Shown here: positions 38,132 to 47,255 of the stretch, in pieces
How the letters are laid out: each line of letters starts with the position of its first letter
Numbering within the stretch: position 1 is the stretch's first letter
Assembly: GCF_964059235.1 (NCBI RefSeq)
Contig: NZ_OZ060452.1
Span: 496,001-560,000 of the forward strand
Reading direction: 5' to 3'
Source: Candidatus Tisiphia endosymbiont of Nedyus quadrimaculatus
GTDB taxonomy: Bacteria > Pseudomonadota > Alphaproteobacteria > Rickettsiales > Rickettsiaceae
Length of the DNA: 64,000 bases
Notes under the pieces: model-generated
The model's input: the letters and a program-made list of their open reading frames with translations, nothing else
Database searches by the model: none
Told to the model about the DNA's origin: nothing
Position numbers and translations under genes: made by a program

Positions 38132-39514
38132 TCAAACTTTTCTCCAACTAGTTGATCCATCTAGTTTGTCTTCTAGAATTATGCCATCTTTTGATAAATT
38201 TTGACGAATTTGGTCGGCTAATAACCAATTTTTTTGTAATTTGGCTTGCCTACGTTGCTCAATATGCTGGAGAATCGGTTCATCATTTATTTCACAGTAA
38301 AACCACCTACTAGCTGGTTGGGTCATTAGACCTATAAAATTGCTGCATGAAAGTAGGTAAGAGGCATATAAGTACTTATCATCTTCTTTGTTACTCGCAA
38401 AGACCAGTTTAGCATAATCGTTTATTATTTTAATGGCTAGAGGTGTATTCAGATCATCGAATAAATGAGATAAAAATTCTTTTGGAATGTTCTGAACGTC
38501 AAGTTTGTTAATGTCCAAATTTTCTATCGCTCTATACCAATAATTCATTGTTTTTGTAGCATCTTCTAGAGCTTTATTGTTGTAATCTAATGGTTTACGG
38601 TAGTGGCTACTCAGTAACAGTAATCTAACTACGCTACTAGGGATTTTTTTATCTATCAAGTCTTTTACAGTAATAAAATTATTGAGCGATTTACTCATTT
38701 TCTCACCATTACAGGTCAGAAATCCATTATGCACCCAATATTTAGCAAAGTGAGAGTTTGGGAAAGCACATGTACTTTGTGCTATCTCATTAGTATGATG
38801 AGGAAAAATTAAGTCTGCCCCTCCACCATGAATGTCAAAATTTTCTCCGAGATATTTATAGCTCATCGCTGAACATTCTATATGCCAGCCTGGTCTACCT
38901 CTTCCCCAAGGGCTATCGAAATTTGCCAATATTTCTTCATCTTTACTGGCTGGTTTCCATAATACAAAATCATGTGGTTGCTTTTTTGATGGATTATTTT
39001 CAATACGCACCCCCTCTAGCATTTCATCAAGATTACGATTTGATAATTTTGTATAATTTGGGGCGGTAGAAATATCGAAATAAACATGATTATCTGCGAT
39101 ATAAGCGTGGTTTAGGTCAAGTAATTTTTGAATAATCACAATCATGTCATCAATATGCAAGGTGGCTTTTGGCTCGATATTTGGCGTTTTGCAACCTAGA
39201 TATTGCATATTAGCATGAAATTCTTCGGTAATTCTAACTGTTAAGTCAGAAATCGTTATTTTGAGTTCTTTGGCTCTATTTATTATCTTATCATCAACAT
39301 CGGTAATATTACGCACATATTTTACATGATTTTGACCAAATATTTTGCTTAGTGAGCGGTATAAAATATCGTATACTACTACGGACCTAGCGTTACCAAT
39401 ATGGGGATGATCGTAGACGGTTGGACCGCAAACATACATTTTTACTAAATTACTATCTAGCGGTATGAAAACTTCTTTCTTGTGAGTAAGTGTGTTATGT
39501 AATAATAATTTCAT
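38132..39514 (-). CDS. cysS: Cysteinyl-tRNA synthetase
   Basis: A class I synthetase of 460 residues. [21 protein letters not shown] holds the HIGH-type box with the zinc-ligand Cys. Further zinc ligands are in GWHIECSAM and HHTNEIAQS, and the KMSKS loop is [11 protein letters not shown]. Length and domains are complete. It diverges from rodA with a 61-bp gap. Confidence 0.97.
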   Translation of the reverse strand: MKLLLHNTLTHKKEVFIPLDSNLVKMYVCGPTVYDHPHIGNARSVVVYDILYRSLSKIFGQNHVKYVRNITDVDDKIINRAKELKITISDLTVRITEEFHANMQYLGCKTPNIEPKATLHIDDMIVIIQKLLDLNHAYIADNHVYFDISTAPNYTKLSNRNLDEMLEGVRIENNPSKKQPHDFVLWKPASKDEEILANFDSPWGRGRPGWHIECSAMSYKYLGENFDIHGGGADLIFPHHTNEIAQSTCAFPNSHFAKYWVHNGFLTCNGEKMSKSLNNFITVKDLIDKKIPSSVVRLLLLSSHYRKPLDYNNKALEDATKTMNYWYRAIENLDINKLDVQNIPKEFLSHLFDDLNTPLAIKIINDYAKLVFASNKEDDKYLYASYLLSCSNFIGLMTQPASRWFYCEINDEPILQHIEQRRQAKLQKNWLLADQIRQNLSKDGIILEDKLDGSTSWRKV

Positions 39515-39575
39515 GTTTTTTAATCGTAATTAATAATATCATTTTACAGCTAATTTTTATGGATATCTACCTAGA

Positions 39576-40682
39576 ATGTCAATTCAAAGAAATTATTTTG
39601 AAAAACTAAAAAAACTACCAATTACTTTAATTATGCTTATTAGTGTGATTTGTAGCATTGGTTTTGTTGTACTATATTCCGCTTCAGACAGTAATATTCA
39701 CCCTTGGGCGTATAAGCAGATGATGCATTTTTTCCTGTTTTTACCAGTTGTGATTATTATTGCAACCATTGATATAAAATATATATTTAAATTCTCATAT
39801 ATATTTTATATTGCTATTATTATCTTATTAGTTAGTGTTGAGCTTTTTGGATCTATTTCTATGGGAGCAAAGCGTTGGATAGATTTAGGAGTTATCCGTG
39901 TGCAGCCTTCTGAACCAACAAAACTAGCAGTAGTGTTAATGTTAGCTAGGTATTTTCATCAACTAAAGATTGAGGATTTTGCTAGATTTTACAAGATATT
40001 ATTGCCTATAATAGGTGTGATAGTACCAGTTATACTGATAATAAAAGAACCTGATCTAGGTACTGGAGTGATTAATATCATTATTGCTAGTATTATTTTT
40101 TTTGCTGCTGGTTTTAGAGTAAGAAATTTTGTGATAATTGGTATTATAGTCCTTACTTGCATACCAGTTATGTGGCAAGTGATGCATGATTATCAAAGAA
40201 AACGAATCATGGTTTTTTTTGATCCTGAGAAAGATCCTCTTGGAGCTGGATATAACATTATTCAATCAAAAATCGCTATTGGTTCTGGTGGGTTGTGGGG
40301 CAAGGGGTTAGCTAAAGGTAGCCAAAGCCATCTAGATTTCTTACCAGAGCATCAGACCGATTTTATCTTTGCTACTTTTGCTGAAGAATTTGGTTTTGTT
40401 GGTAGTTTGTTTCTGTTAATTCTTTATTGTGCAATTATAATAATTTCACTAATGATTGCTGTGAATTGTAGAGCTATATTTAGTAAACTGATGGTAATAG
40501 GCATAACATCAACCCTATTTAGTCATGTATTTATAAATATAGCTATGGTGATGGGATTATTGCCAGTGGTAGGTGTGCCTTTACCTTTTATATCTTACGG
40601 CGGTACAATGATGGTATCAATGCTTATTGGGTTTGGATTAGTAATGAATGCTCAGGTTCACCAGCATAGTAATGTTTCTTAA
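39576..40682 (+). CDS. rodA: SEDS peptidoglycan glycosyltransferase RodA
   Basis: RodA polymerises lateral-wall glycan together with PBP2. The 368-residue membrane protein has about ten spans. Signatures are GAKRWIDLGVIRVQPSEPTKLA (catalytic-region loop), KEPDLGTG, FLPEHQTDFIF, typical of RodA rather than FtsW, and GLLPVVGVPLPFISYGGT near the C-terminus. Its partners mrdA and mreD are at 44963-47255 in this window. Confidence 0.95.
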   Translation: MSIQRNYFEKLKKLPITLIMLISVICSIGFVVLYSASDSNIHPWAYKQMMHFFLFLPVVIIIATIDIKYIFKFSYIFYIAIIILLVSVELFGSISMGAKRWIDLGVIRVQPSEPTKLAVVLMLARYFHQLKIEDFARFYKILLPIIGVIVPVILIIKEPDLGTGVINIIIASIIFFAAGFRVRNFVIIGIIVLTCIPVMWQVMHDYQRKRIMVFFDPEKDPLGAGYNIIQSKIAIGSGGLWGKGLAKGSQSHLDFLPEHQTDFIFATFAEEFGFVGSLFLLILYCAIIIISLMIAVNCRAIFSKLMVIGITSTLFSHVFINIAMVMGLLPVVGVPLPFISYGGTMMVSMLIGFGLVMNAQVHQHSNVS

Positions 40683-40690
40683 TTAACCTC

Positions 40691-40727
40691 AGTTCGATAT
40701 AAGAATTATTAATTCTTATCCCGAATT
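40691..40727. repeat. Hairpin repeat 3' of rodA
   Basis: AGTTCGATATAAGAATTA pairs imperfectly with TAATTCTTATCCCGAATT. It is a divergent member of the family at 30435 and could act as a terminator for rodA. Confidence 0.7.
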
Positions 40728-40740
40728 CGCGTGATATACG

Positions 40741-40804
40741 TTGCGGGTCGAGATTCCAAGTCTCCTTCAAATTCCTCAGCATAAGCGAATTCTGCAAGAG
40801 GTCT
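40741..40804. repeat. Half of an RPE-1-like element
   Basis: The reverse complement (AGACCTCTTGCAGAATT... then GCTGAGGAATTTGAAGGAGA) matches the left half of the elements at 17855 and 49977. The right half is missing, so this is a remnant. Confidence 0.75.
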
Positions 40805-40890
40805 ATTTATTTTTTATAGATCAAATAAGAAAATACTGGACCATAGTCAAAAGATTTGTTATAAGAAACCTAGTCTATAAAGGCAAATGT

Positions 40891-40965
40891 TCCTCGGTAG
40901 CTCAGTGGTAGAGCAAACGGCTGTTAACCGTTCGGTCGCTGGTTCGAGTCCGGCCCGGGGAGCCA
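40891..40965 (+). tRNA. tRNA-Asn (GTT)
   Basis: The acceptor arm TCCTCGG pairs with CCGGGGA through one T-G. The anticodon loop CTGTTAA gives GTT. The T-loop GGTTCGAGTCC is normal, the discriminator is G, and CCA is encoded. Confidence 0.97.
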
Positions 40966-41163
40966 TTCAAGACTAGTAGTAGTTTTTTCGAATATATAAA
41001 ACGGGAAACGCAAGGTAAACTCTAGCTTCTGATCGTTTAGTTTGAGGTTCTGAAATATGAAACTTATCATTTTACGTTTTTGAGGGTTTTCAGAACCTTT
41101 GAAAGTCTCATAGGCTTCAGAGGCAAGATTTGTAAGTTGCAGTGGTGTCAGTAAATTTATCAT
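40924..41163 (-). pseudogene. C-terminal remnant of a large serine recombinase next to tRNA-Asn
   Basis: The open frame reads TNLASEAYETFKGSENPQKRKMISFIFQNLKLNDQKLEFTLRFPFYIFEK, which resembles the end of resolvase/invertase-type site-specific recombinases (the KR-hhxxhhxNLxLxxxKLxhxLxxPF pattern). No catalytic or zinc-ribbon region is present. The frame runs on into the tRNA complement as LPGPDSNQRPNG, which is not protein-coding in origin. The 5' part is lost before kdsB. It is probably a scar of an integrated element. Confidence 0.55.
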
Positions 41164-41248
41164 CTGCTTTAATAATTAGCTAATTTCATACTGACAACAT
41201 TTTACGGCAGATCCATACATGAGGTTAAATATAATTATATGGTAGTTT

Positions 41249-41977
41249 ATGCATTCTGATGTTGCAATTATTATCCCTTCAAGACTTGATTCAGTAAGAC
41301 TTCCCAAAAAACCTCTACAACTTGTAGGGGGAATCTCAATAATTGAGCGTGTTCTTAGGCAAGTATATTTAACCAAACTAAAAAATATTTATGTGGCAAC
41401 TGATTCAGAAACTATAGCTAAAAAAGTTACTGATTGCGGTGGACAATTTATTATGACAAACCAAGAATGTCAAACTGGTACCGAACGTGTATACGAAGCA
41501 TTTCAAGCAATACCTAACAATCACCATATTAATTATATCCTGAATGTACAGGGTGATATGCCTTTTGTTGAACCGGAATCAATTATCAAAGTTATTGAAA
41601 ACCTAAAGTCCAGTAGCCATGATATTATGACCCCAGTAGTAAAAGTTGGTATAGATGCCGTAAATGGTCATAGTAATGTCAAAGTTATTACTGACCATAA
41701 TGATAAGGCTTTGTATTTTTCTCGTAGCCTTATTCCTCATGGTGCTGAAGAATTTTTATATCATGTAGGAATTTATGGGTTTCGCAAAGAGGCATTGACT
41801 AAATTCATAAACTTACCTATCTCAACCTTAGAATTAACCGAAAAACTTGAGCAACTAAGAGCCTTACAAAATAATATGTCCATAGGGGTATGTTATGTTG
41901 ACAACATCCCTATCTCTGTTGATACAGCAGAGGATTTAAACAAGGCTATAGAGTTTTATCAAAAAAATATCAGTTAA
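41249..41977 (+). CDS. kdsB: 3-deoxy-manno-octulosonate cytidylyltransferase (CMP-Kdo synthetase)
   Basis: KdsB activates Kdo for lipopolysaccharide core synthesis. The 242 residues show [62 protein letters not shown] and [15 protein letters not shown], all family landmarks. The stop codon lies in a 7-bp target duplication of the miniature element that follows. Before that insertion the gene overlapped the tail of birA by about 3 bp. Confidence 0.97.
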   Translation: MHSDVAIIIPSRLDSVRLPKKPLQLVGGISIIERVLRQVYLTKLKNIYVATDSETIAKKVTDCGGQFIMTNQECQTGTERVYEAFQAIPNNHHINYILNVQGDMPFVEPESIIKVIENLKSSSHDIMTPVVKVGIDAVNGHSNVKVITDHNDKALYFSRSLIPHGAEEFLYHVGIYGFRKEALTKFINLPISTLELTEKLEQLRALQNNMSIGVCYVDNIPISVDTAEDLNKAIEFYQKNIS

Positions 41978-41980
41978 TAA

Positions 41981-42375
41981 CTCACCTTACGCATAACTCC
42001 CATGGCAATTTAAAAGTCATAGGAAAAACAGCCTAGCGTCATTGCGAGGAGTCACTTTGTGGCGACGAAGCAATCTAATGAATGTGGATTGCCACTCATA
42101 GTACCCTACATTTTTCTATAATCGTCATCGCGAGGCATCTTTAGATGCCGTGGCGATCTAGGTAAACAGCGAAGCTGTTTTTTCTAGTACGCTTCGCGTA
42201 TCCTGGATTGCCGCGTCGTCGCTTTCAGCGACTCCTCGCAATGACGATCAGTAGCCATTTTAATAGTGGTTATATAAAAAATGTAGGGTACTATGATTGC
42301 CACTACACTCACGTGGTTTCGCTAATAGACGTCTTATACTTTTCTGCAATTTTTAAATGCTATACGTAAGGTGAA
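41981..42375. repeat. Miniature inverted-repeat element, family 3, copy B, carrying a nested family 1 element
   Basis: The ends CTCACCTTACGC and CGTAAGGTGAA are flanked by the 7-bp direct repeat TTAATAA at 41974-41980 and 42376-42382. Without the nested element and its 9-bp duplication it would be 187 bp, close to copy A (190 bp). Confidence 0.88.
42097..42295. repeat. Miniature inverted-repeat element, family 1, copy B
   Basis: This 199-bp element is in the same orientation as copy A and nearly identical to it. It is flanked by the 9-bp direct repeat ATTGCCACT at 42088-42096 and 42296-42304. It is inserted inside the family 3 element, so family 1 moved later. Confidence 0.95.
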
Positions 42376-43116
42376 TTAATAAATTATTTCCGTAGCATAA
42401 TTAACGCAACAAACCTGCCCTGAGGCAAGCTCAATCCTTATGCTCCCGTTTTCATCTATGTCTTTAAAAATTCCTGAGATCTTTGTGTTTCCATCATTTA
42501 CGGTAACCATCTTACCTAACTTATAAGCTCTTTTAAGCCAATATTGTCTTATTTTACTGAACCCTTCTTGTTTCCATCTACTAAAATATTTTTCAAAGTT
42601 AATCATGAGAAGCTCTAATAAATATTCTAGATCTTTTACTTCTATATTCTCATCGGATAAATTGGTTGCCAATTGATCAATATTTAAAGGGCTTCCCTTA
42701 ACGTTGATGCCAACACCTATAATAAGATAATTATTATCATTTATACTAATAGATTCAAGCAATATACCAGATACTTTCTTGTCGTTTATCAAAACATCAT
42801 TGGGCCATTTTAATTTGATAGAATTCTCTGATTCCACCCACAAAGATCTTATGGTTTTATAAACAACAATAGCCATAACAAAAGATAATTGTGGAATAAA
42901 GTTAAGATCAATCTTATGGTTTAATAATATACTAACATACAAATTTCCTAGACTAGAATGCCAAGTTTTTGTATTTCTCCCACGCGATTTTGTTTGATTT
43001 TTAGCAAATATTACATAATTTTTATCAGGACAAGCCTTAGCCATCCTAATAGCTTCAGAACTGGTACTATCTATCTCATCAAAAATTAGTAGATTATATT
43101 TTTCCTGCCATGACAT
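42376..43116 (-). CDS. birA: Biotin-[acetyl-CoA-carboxylase] ligase
   Basis: BirA attaches biotin to BCCP-type subunits. The 246-residue protein has the ATP/biotin loop QTKSRGRNTKTWHSSLGNLYVSILL, KLKWPNDVLINDKKVSGILLE and IGVGINVKG. There is no N-terminal DNA-binding domain, so it is a monofunctional ligase, not a repressor. It follows nuoN by 2 bp and is probably translated from the same message. Confidence 0.95.
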   Translation of the reverse strand: MSWQEKYNLLIFDEIDSTSSEAIRMAKACPDKNYVIFAKNQTKSRGRNTKTWHSSLGNLYVSILLNHKIDLNFIPQLSFVMAIVVYKTIRSLWVESENSIKLKWPNDVLINDKKVSGILLESISINDNNYLIIGVGINVKGSPLNIDQLATNLSDENIEVKDLEYLLELLMINFEKYFSRWKQEGFSKIRQYWLKRAYKLGKMVTVNDGNTKISGIFKDIDENGSIRIELASGQVCCVNYATEIIY

Positions 43117-43118
43117 AG

Positions 43119-44708
43119 CTATAAACCATCCATAGTATCAGCAAGTGGCTGGATAAAAACACACAGAAGCAATAAAACTCCAATAATCAAATAGCATATA
43201 AATTTTAAGCTCTTAGGTGTTGGTACTAAAACTCGTTTTAAACTTTTATCCACCTCAAAAAAGTACATAGACTTAACTATTTTCAGGTAATAATAAGCCG
43301 CTATAACACTTGTGCCAATAGCTATAAATGCTAGAGTAAATTGCTTCTCTATAATAGCCTGATAGAAAACGCTGTATTTCGCAAGAAATCCTGCCAGTGG
43401 TGGAATGCCTATCATAGAGAACATGATAATCGCAATCCCAGCAGCTAACGCCTTACGGGTAGAAGCAAGGCCTTTAATATCATCAAAAGTTGCCGAATCT
43501 GATTTTTCACCCAGCAGAGTAATTAGGCAGGCAAAAAAGCCAGTGACAGAAGCAGCATAAATAATCATATATAGTAATGCTACCCTATCACCGTGAGGAG
43601 TATGAAAAGAAATAGCCATTAAAACATAGCCAATATTTAGAATAGTGCTGTAACCCATTAGCCTTTTAAGGGAGGTTTGTCTAATAGCACCAGCTGCCCC
43701 AATAAGCATGGACAAAATCGCAGTGATTTTTATTAGATCAACTGAAATTTGCTTATAATCTCCAATTACCATAGTCATTATATTTAATAATACCACCACA
43801 TTACCAATTTTTGTGGCAGCAGAGAAATAGGTAATTGAAGGAATGGGAGAGCCTTCATATACATCTAGAGTCCAACTATGCAAAGGAGCAGCTGATAATT
43901 TAAATAAGATACCACTTAAAAAAAGCACTAAGCCCATTATTAAACCAATATTTGGCTGCAGTGAATGATTCAATTGCTGAAAAATATTACTATAATCTAA
44001 ACTACCGCCAAATCCATAAATAAAGGAAATGCCAAATAACGTTAGGCAGCTAATCAAAGACCCAAGGATAAAATATTTTAACGCTCCTTCTGATGCTTTA
44101 ATATTATTCAGATTAAAGCCAGCTAATACATAGGCTACCAGTGCCTGTAACTCCATAGCAACAAATAAAAGTAAAAAATTACGGGCTGATATAGTAATAA
44201 AAACACCAACAGTAGAAAGTAGCACTAAGGTTATAAATTCTGTTTTAAACTCCTCCTTAGTGATTTTACAATATGCCTGATAAATCATCATGGTCATTAT
44301 TGAAAATAATAAAACAAAGAATTTAAAACCAACAGTAAAATGATTAACGACAAAAGAATTATGAAAAGCTATTACATCATTATCTGAACCTTGTAAAGCA
44401 AGATACTGCAACTGTTGAAAAGCAACAATAAGTAATATTGCCGATAGTAATATCTGAGTATACCCTTTGCCTTTCAAGTGTTGGCGTTGTTGTACTTCGG
44501 GACTTCGCGTACTCACGTAGGTTTGACTACGCTCCGTTCGCTCGCCACTCGTACGCCTAGCCAACTCTTGAAATTCATCGGGTATATTGCTAATGGTTTT
44601 AGTTTTTGTACTAAATAACACTGCATATGTCTGAGTAAACAAAGCTAGTAAGGTCAGCATTATCTCAGGTAAAATAATTACAAATTGTTTAAGAATTGGG
44701 TCTGTCAT
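43119..44708 (-). CDS. nuoN: NADH-quinone oxidoreductase subunit N, with an in-frame repeat insert
   Basis: NuoN is an antiporter-like proton-pumping subunit of complex I. The 529-residue protein has about 14 spans, the conserved Glu in LLFVAMELQALVAYVLAG and Lys in EGALKYFILG, and HSWTLDVYEGSP. Residues about 40-82 (NIPDEFQELARRTSGERTER..., then SPEVQQRQHLKGKG) are a charged stretch in a loop after the first span and coincide with a palindromic repeat in the DNA. The frame continues intact. nuoM, usually just upstream, is absent, so the nuo cluster is broken here. Confidence 0.94.
   Translation of the reverse strand: MTDPILKQFVIILPEIMLTLLALFTQTYAVLFSTKTKTISNIPDEFQELARRTSGERTERSQTYVSTRSPEVQQRQHLKGKGYTQILLSAILLIVAFQQLQYLALQGSDNDVIAFHNSFVVNHFTVGFKFFVLLFSIMTMMIYQAYCKITKEEFKTEFITLVLLSTVGVFITISARNFLLLFVAMELQALVAYVLAGFNLNNIKASEGALKYFILGSLISCLTLFGISFIYGFGGSLDYSNIFQQLNHSLQPNIGLIMGLVLFLSGILFKLSAAPLHSWTLDVYEGSPIPSITYFSAATKIGNVVVLLNIMTMVIGDYKQISVDLIKITAILSMLIGAAGAIRQTSLKRLMGYSTILNIGYVLMAISFHTPHGDRVALLYMIIYAASVTGFFACLITLLGEKSDSATFDDIKGLASTRKALAAGIAIIMFSMIGIPPLAGFLAKYSVFYQAIIEKQFTLAFIAIGTSVIAAYYYLKIVKSMYFFEVDKSLKRVLVPTPKSLKFICYLIIGVLLLLCVFIQPLADTMDGL
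44463..44590. repeat. Palindromic repeat inserted in frame in nuoN
   Basis: The arms TTTCAAGTGTTGGC (left) and GCCAACTCTTGAAAT (right) are inverted copies with one or two mismatches around a GC-rich centre. The same arm sequence recurs near 35142. About 128 bp, encoding about 43 residues, within the coding frame. Confidence 0.75.
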
Positions 44709-44842
44709 ATTGCGAGTTTCTAAGTTTTTATATAAATGCTAATATATACTATAAAATCGCTAGCACTAAGTACGAATAGTAAAAAATATTCAATTATATA
44801 GCTCCCGAGTAAGTTCTTGATATTAACTAGTTCCTAAATGTC

Positions 44843-44939
44843 ATTGCGAGGAGGTCATAAGACCGACGAAGCAATCCATAAAAATGGTTAAATTTGGATT
44901 GCTTCGTCGCTACTAAAGTAGCTCCTCGCAATGACGGAG
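44843..44939. repeat. GTCATTGCGAGGAG palindromic element
   Basis: Same family as 36498-36592. Ends GTCATTGCGAGGAG / CTCCTCGCAATGAC with inner GACGAAGCAATCC / GGATTGCTTCGTC arms. It occupies most of the spacer between mrdA and nuoN. Confidence 0.9.
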
Positions 44940-44962
44940 AGGCTATCTAGAACCTTAACGGG

Positions 44963-46759
44963 TTAGCTATATTTATCAAGTACCATAGCCATAATCTTAC
45001 TAGCTATAGGGGCTGCTGCCCTGCTTCCGCCTCCACCATGATCTACAAAAACTAAAATAGAGTAACGAGGTTGTAGGTAAGGAGCAAACCCAGCGAATAT
45101 AGCGTGGTTACGCCTTTCCCAAGCAATTGACTCTCTATTTAAATCATCATTGACATTAGCCTTTGATTGCACTTGTGCCGTACCTGTTTTACCAGCTAAT
45201 TGATGCCCTTCTGTCAAAATTCTACTATAATAGGCAGTCCCACCTTGCGTATTAACTGCTCTATACATGCCTTCTTTTAAAATATCTAGATATTGTTGAT
45301 TTATATTAACCTGATCAAATACTGGTCCATCTTTTACTGATATATCTTTAGCAATTTTAGGATTATACAATTTCCCATTACTGGCAATTGCCGTTACAAA
45401 TCTAGCTAACTGGATTGGAGTAGCTGATAAGAATCCCTGCCCTATCGATAAATTAAGAGTATCACCAATCGTCCATTTAGAGTTAAATTTTTTCATTTTC
45501 CACTCTTCTGAAGGGATAAAACCTGATGCTTCTCCGGTTAAATCAATGCCAGTTTTTGTACCGAAACCAAAATTTTTTGCCATATCTAATATTCTTTTAT
45601 GCCCTATTAAGCGAGCTATTTCATACATATAAGTATTACAAGAATGTTTGATAGCATTATACATATCAACGATGCCATGACCATGACGATTCCAGCACCT
45701 AGCACTATTATTACCTAATACTGAAGCACCAGTACAATTAACAGTTTGAGTTGGTTTAATGCCATTCTCTAATCCAGCTAAAATTGTAATAATTTTAAAA
45801 ATAGATCCAGGTGGGTAAGTACTTTGTATGGTCTTATTAATCAACGGCTTATAGGGATCATTGACTAAACTTTGCCAGTAATCTTGGGATAATTTTATAA
45901 AATTATTGGCCTCAAATACTGGTGACATAGCCAGCACTAGCACATTACCATTATTGGTATCGATAACTATTGCAGAGCAACCTTGTTTATTTAAGTATGG
46001 CTGCACTCTTTGTTGTAGTTCCACGTCAATATTTAGATGTAAGTCCTCACCTTGCTGGCTTTGAATATTGGTAATTTCTCTTACTTGTTTGCCCAAAGCA
46101 TTTACTTCTATCTGCTTATAACCAAATTTGCCACGTAACTTGTCTTCATAATATTTTTCTACACCAAATTTTCCAATATTAAAATCCCCTAAATTGTTAA
46201 TTTGTAAATCTTGTTTTTCTTGCTCATTAATCTGCCCAGTGTACCCTATCACATGACAAGTCGCTTCTGAAAAATGGTAAAATCTTGCATAACCAGCATC
46301 TACAAAAATAGAACTTAAATTTAACTTTTGTTCTTCAATAAGTGACATTTGTTGCCAGCTAAGATTATCTAGTATAACTAAAGGAATATGTTTATTGGCT
46401 TTCTTTATTTTTTGCTTAATGTAATTTTGTTTTTCCTCGGATAATTCTAGGATATTGGCAACTAGAGCTAATTCGTTTTTGTAATCATTGCCATCATGTA
46501 TGTCAAGTAACAACCTAAAACAAGTTTGGTTTGTAGCCATAATGTTACCGCTGATATCATAAATTTGCCCTCTAAAAGGTGGGATTAGAATAAAACTTAT
46601 ACGATTTTTATCAGATAAAGTACGATATTTATCATTTTCAAGCAACTCCATAAAAAACATTCTTCCAGCCAATAGCGAAAGCAATGTCAGTTTTCCTGAA
46701 CCTATGAGAAAAGCCCTTCTTGATATTAACTGGCTATATAATATTTTACTATTTAGCAT
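44963..46759 (-). CDS. mrdA: Penicillin-binding protein 2 (peptidoglycan DD-transpeptidase MrdA)
   Basis: PBP2 is the class B transpeptidase of the elongasome and works with RodA. The 598-residue protein has an N-terminal membrane anchor (about 15-40), pedestal residues including PPFRGQIYDISGNIMATN, the active-site serine in STYPPGSIFKI, the SCN motif in HSCNTYMYE and the KTG motif in LAGKTGTAQ. All catalytic motifs are intact. It overlaps the mreD end by 11 bp. Confidence 0.96.
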   Translation of the reverse strand: MLNSKILYSQLISRRAFLIGSGKLTLLSLLAGRMFFMELLENDKYRTLSDKNRISFILIPPFRGQIYDISGNIMATNQTCFRLLLDIHDGNDYKNELALVANILELSEEKQNYIKQKIKKANKHIPLVILDNLSWQQMSLIEEQKLNLSSIFVDAGYARFYHFSEATCHVIGYTGQINEQEKQDLQINNLGDFNIGKFGVEKYYEDKLRGKFGYKQIEVNALGKQVREITNIQSQQGEDLHLNIDVELQQRVQPYLNKQGCSAIVIDTNNGNVLVLAMSPVFEANNFIKLSQDYWQSLVNDPYKPLINKTIQSTYPPGSIFKIITILAGLENGIKPTQTVNCTGASVLGNNSARCWNRHGHGIVDMYNAIKHSCNTYMYEIARLIGHKRILDMAKNFGFGTKTGIDLTGEASGFIPSEEWKMKKFNSKWTIGDTLNLSIGQGFLSATPIQLARFVTAIASNGKLYNPKIAKDISVKDGPVFDQVNINQQYLDILKEGMYRAVNTQGGTAYYSRILTEGHQLAGKTGTAQVQSKANVNDDLNRESIAWERRNHAIFAGFAPYLQPRYSILVFVDHGGGGSRAAAPIASKIMAMVLDKYS

Positions 46760-47255
46760 GTTTTCTAAAATATTCTAATGCTTTATCAAGTGGAATTCGT
46801 AGCAAATTATATGAGAATATAGTAGTTAGATACTGCATTAACATCATAAAATACCCCTCCGAAGATAAGCCTTTGCTTAAAATTAGCAAATATCTAAAAT
46901 GTAATATAAAGAAATAATAGAAACAAAAGACGATAAAATTTGTTAAATAACTTCTAAGTACAAAAAATTTTCCTGTGAATTCTAAAATTATGTGAGCAAT
47001 TATCAGAACCAAAGAATTTGTACCAATTGGCATGGAATATAACTGGTCAAAAATTATTCCTGCTAAAAATATTAGCCAGAAACCAATATGATAAAATGTG
47101 GAAAAATAGTAGAGTAAACTAACTTCAAAAGCTGGGAAAATAATAGATTCTCCATTAATTCTAAAATTTTCTAACGGAAAAATTAATAATAACAAACAGA
47201 ATTCTAATAATATTATTTTACCAAATATTGGTGATAAATTGCCAAAAAACTTCAT
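46749..47255 (-). CDS. mreD: Rod shape-determining protein MreD-like
   Basis: A 168-residue protein with about five hydrophobic spans and no strong sequence motifs, apart from the DQLYSMPIGTNSLVLI loop seen in MreD proteins. Position between gpsA and mrdA, with overlaps at both ends, supports MreD. MreB and MreC are not in the window. The low conservation of the family limits confidence. Confidence 0.75.
   Translation of the reverse strand: MKFFGNLSPIFGKIILLEFCLLLLIFPLENFRINGESIIFPAFEVSLLYYFSTFYHIGFWLIFLAGIIFDQLYSMPIGTNSLVLIIAHIILEFTGKFFVLRSYLTNFIVFCFYYFFILHFRYLLILSKGLSSEGYFMMLMQYLTTIFSYNLLRIPLDKALEYFRKHAK

Noticed and set aside
41176-41376. Minus-strand frame opposite the kdsB start
   Set aside because: It overlaps the well-supported N-terminus of kdsB and shows no family features.
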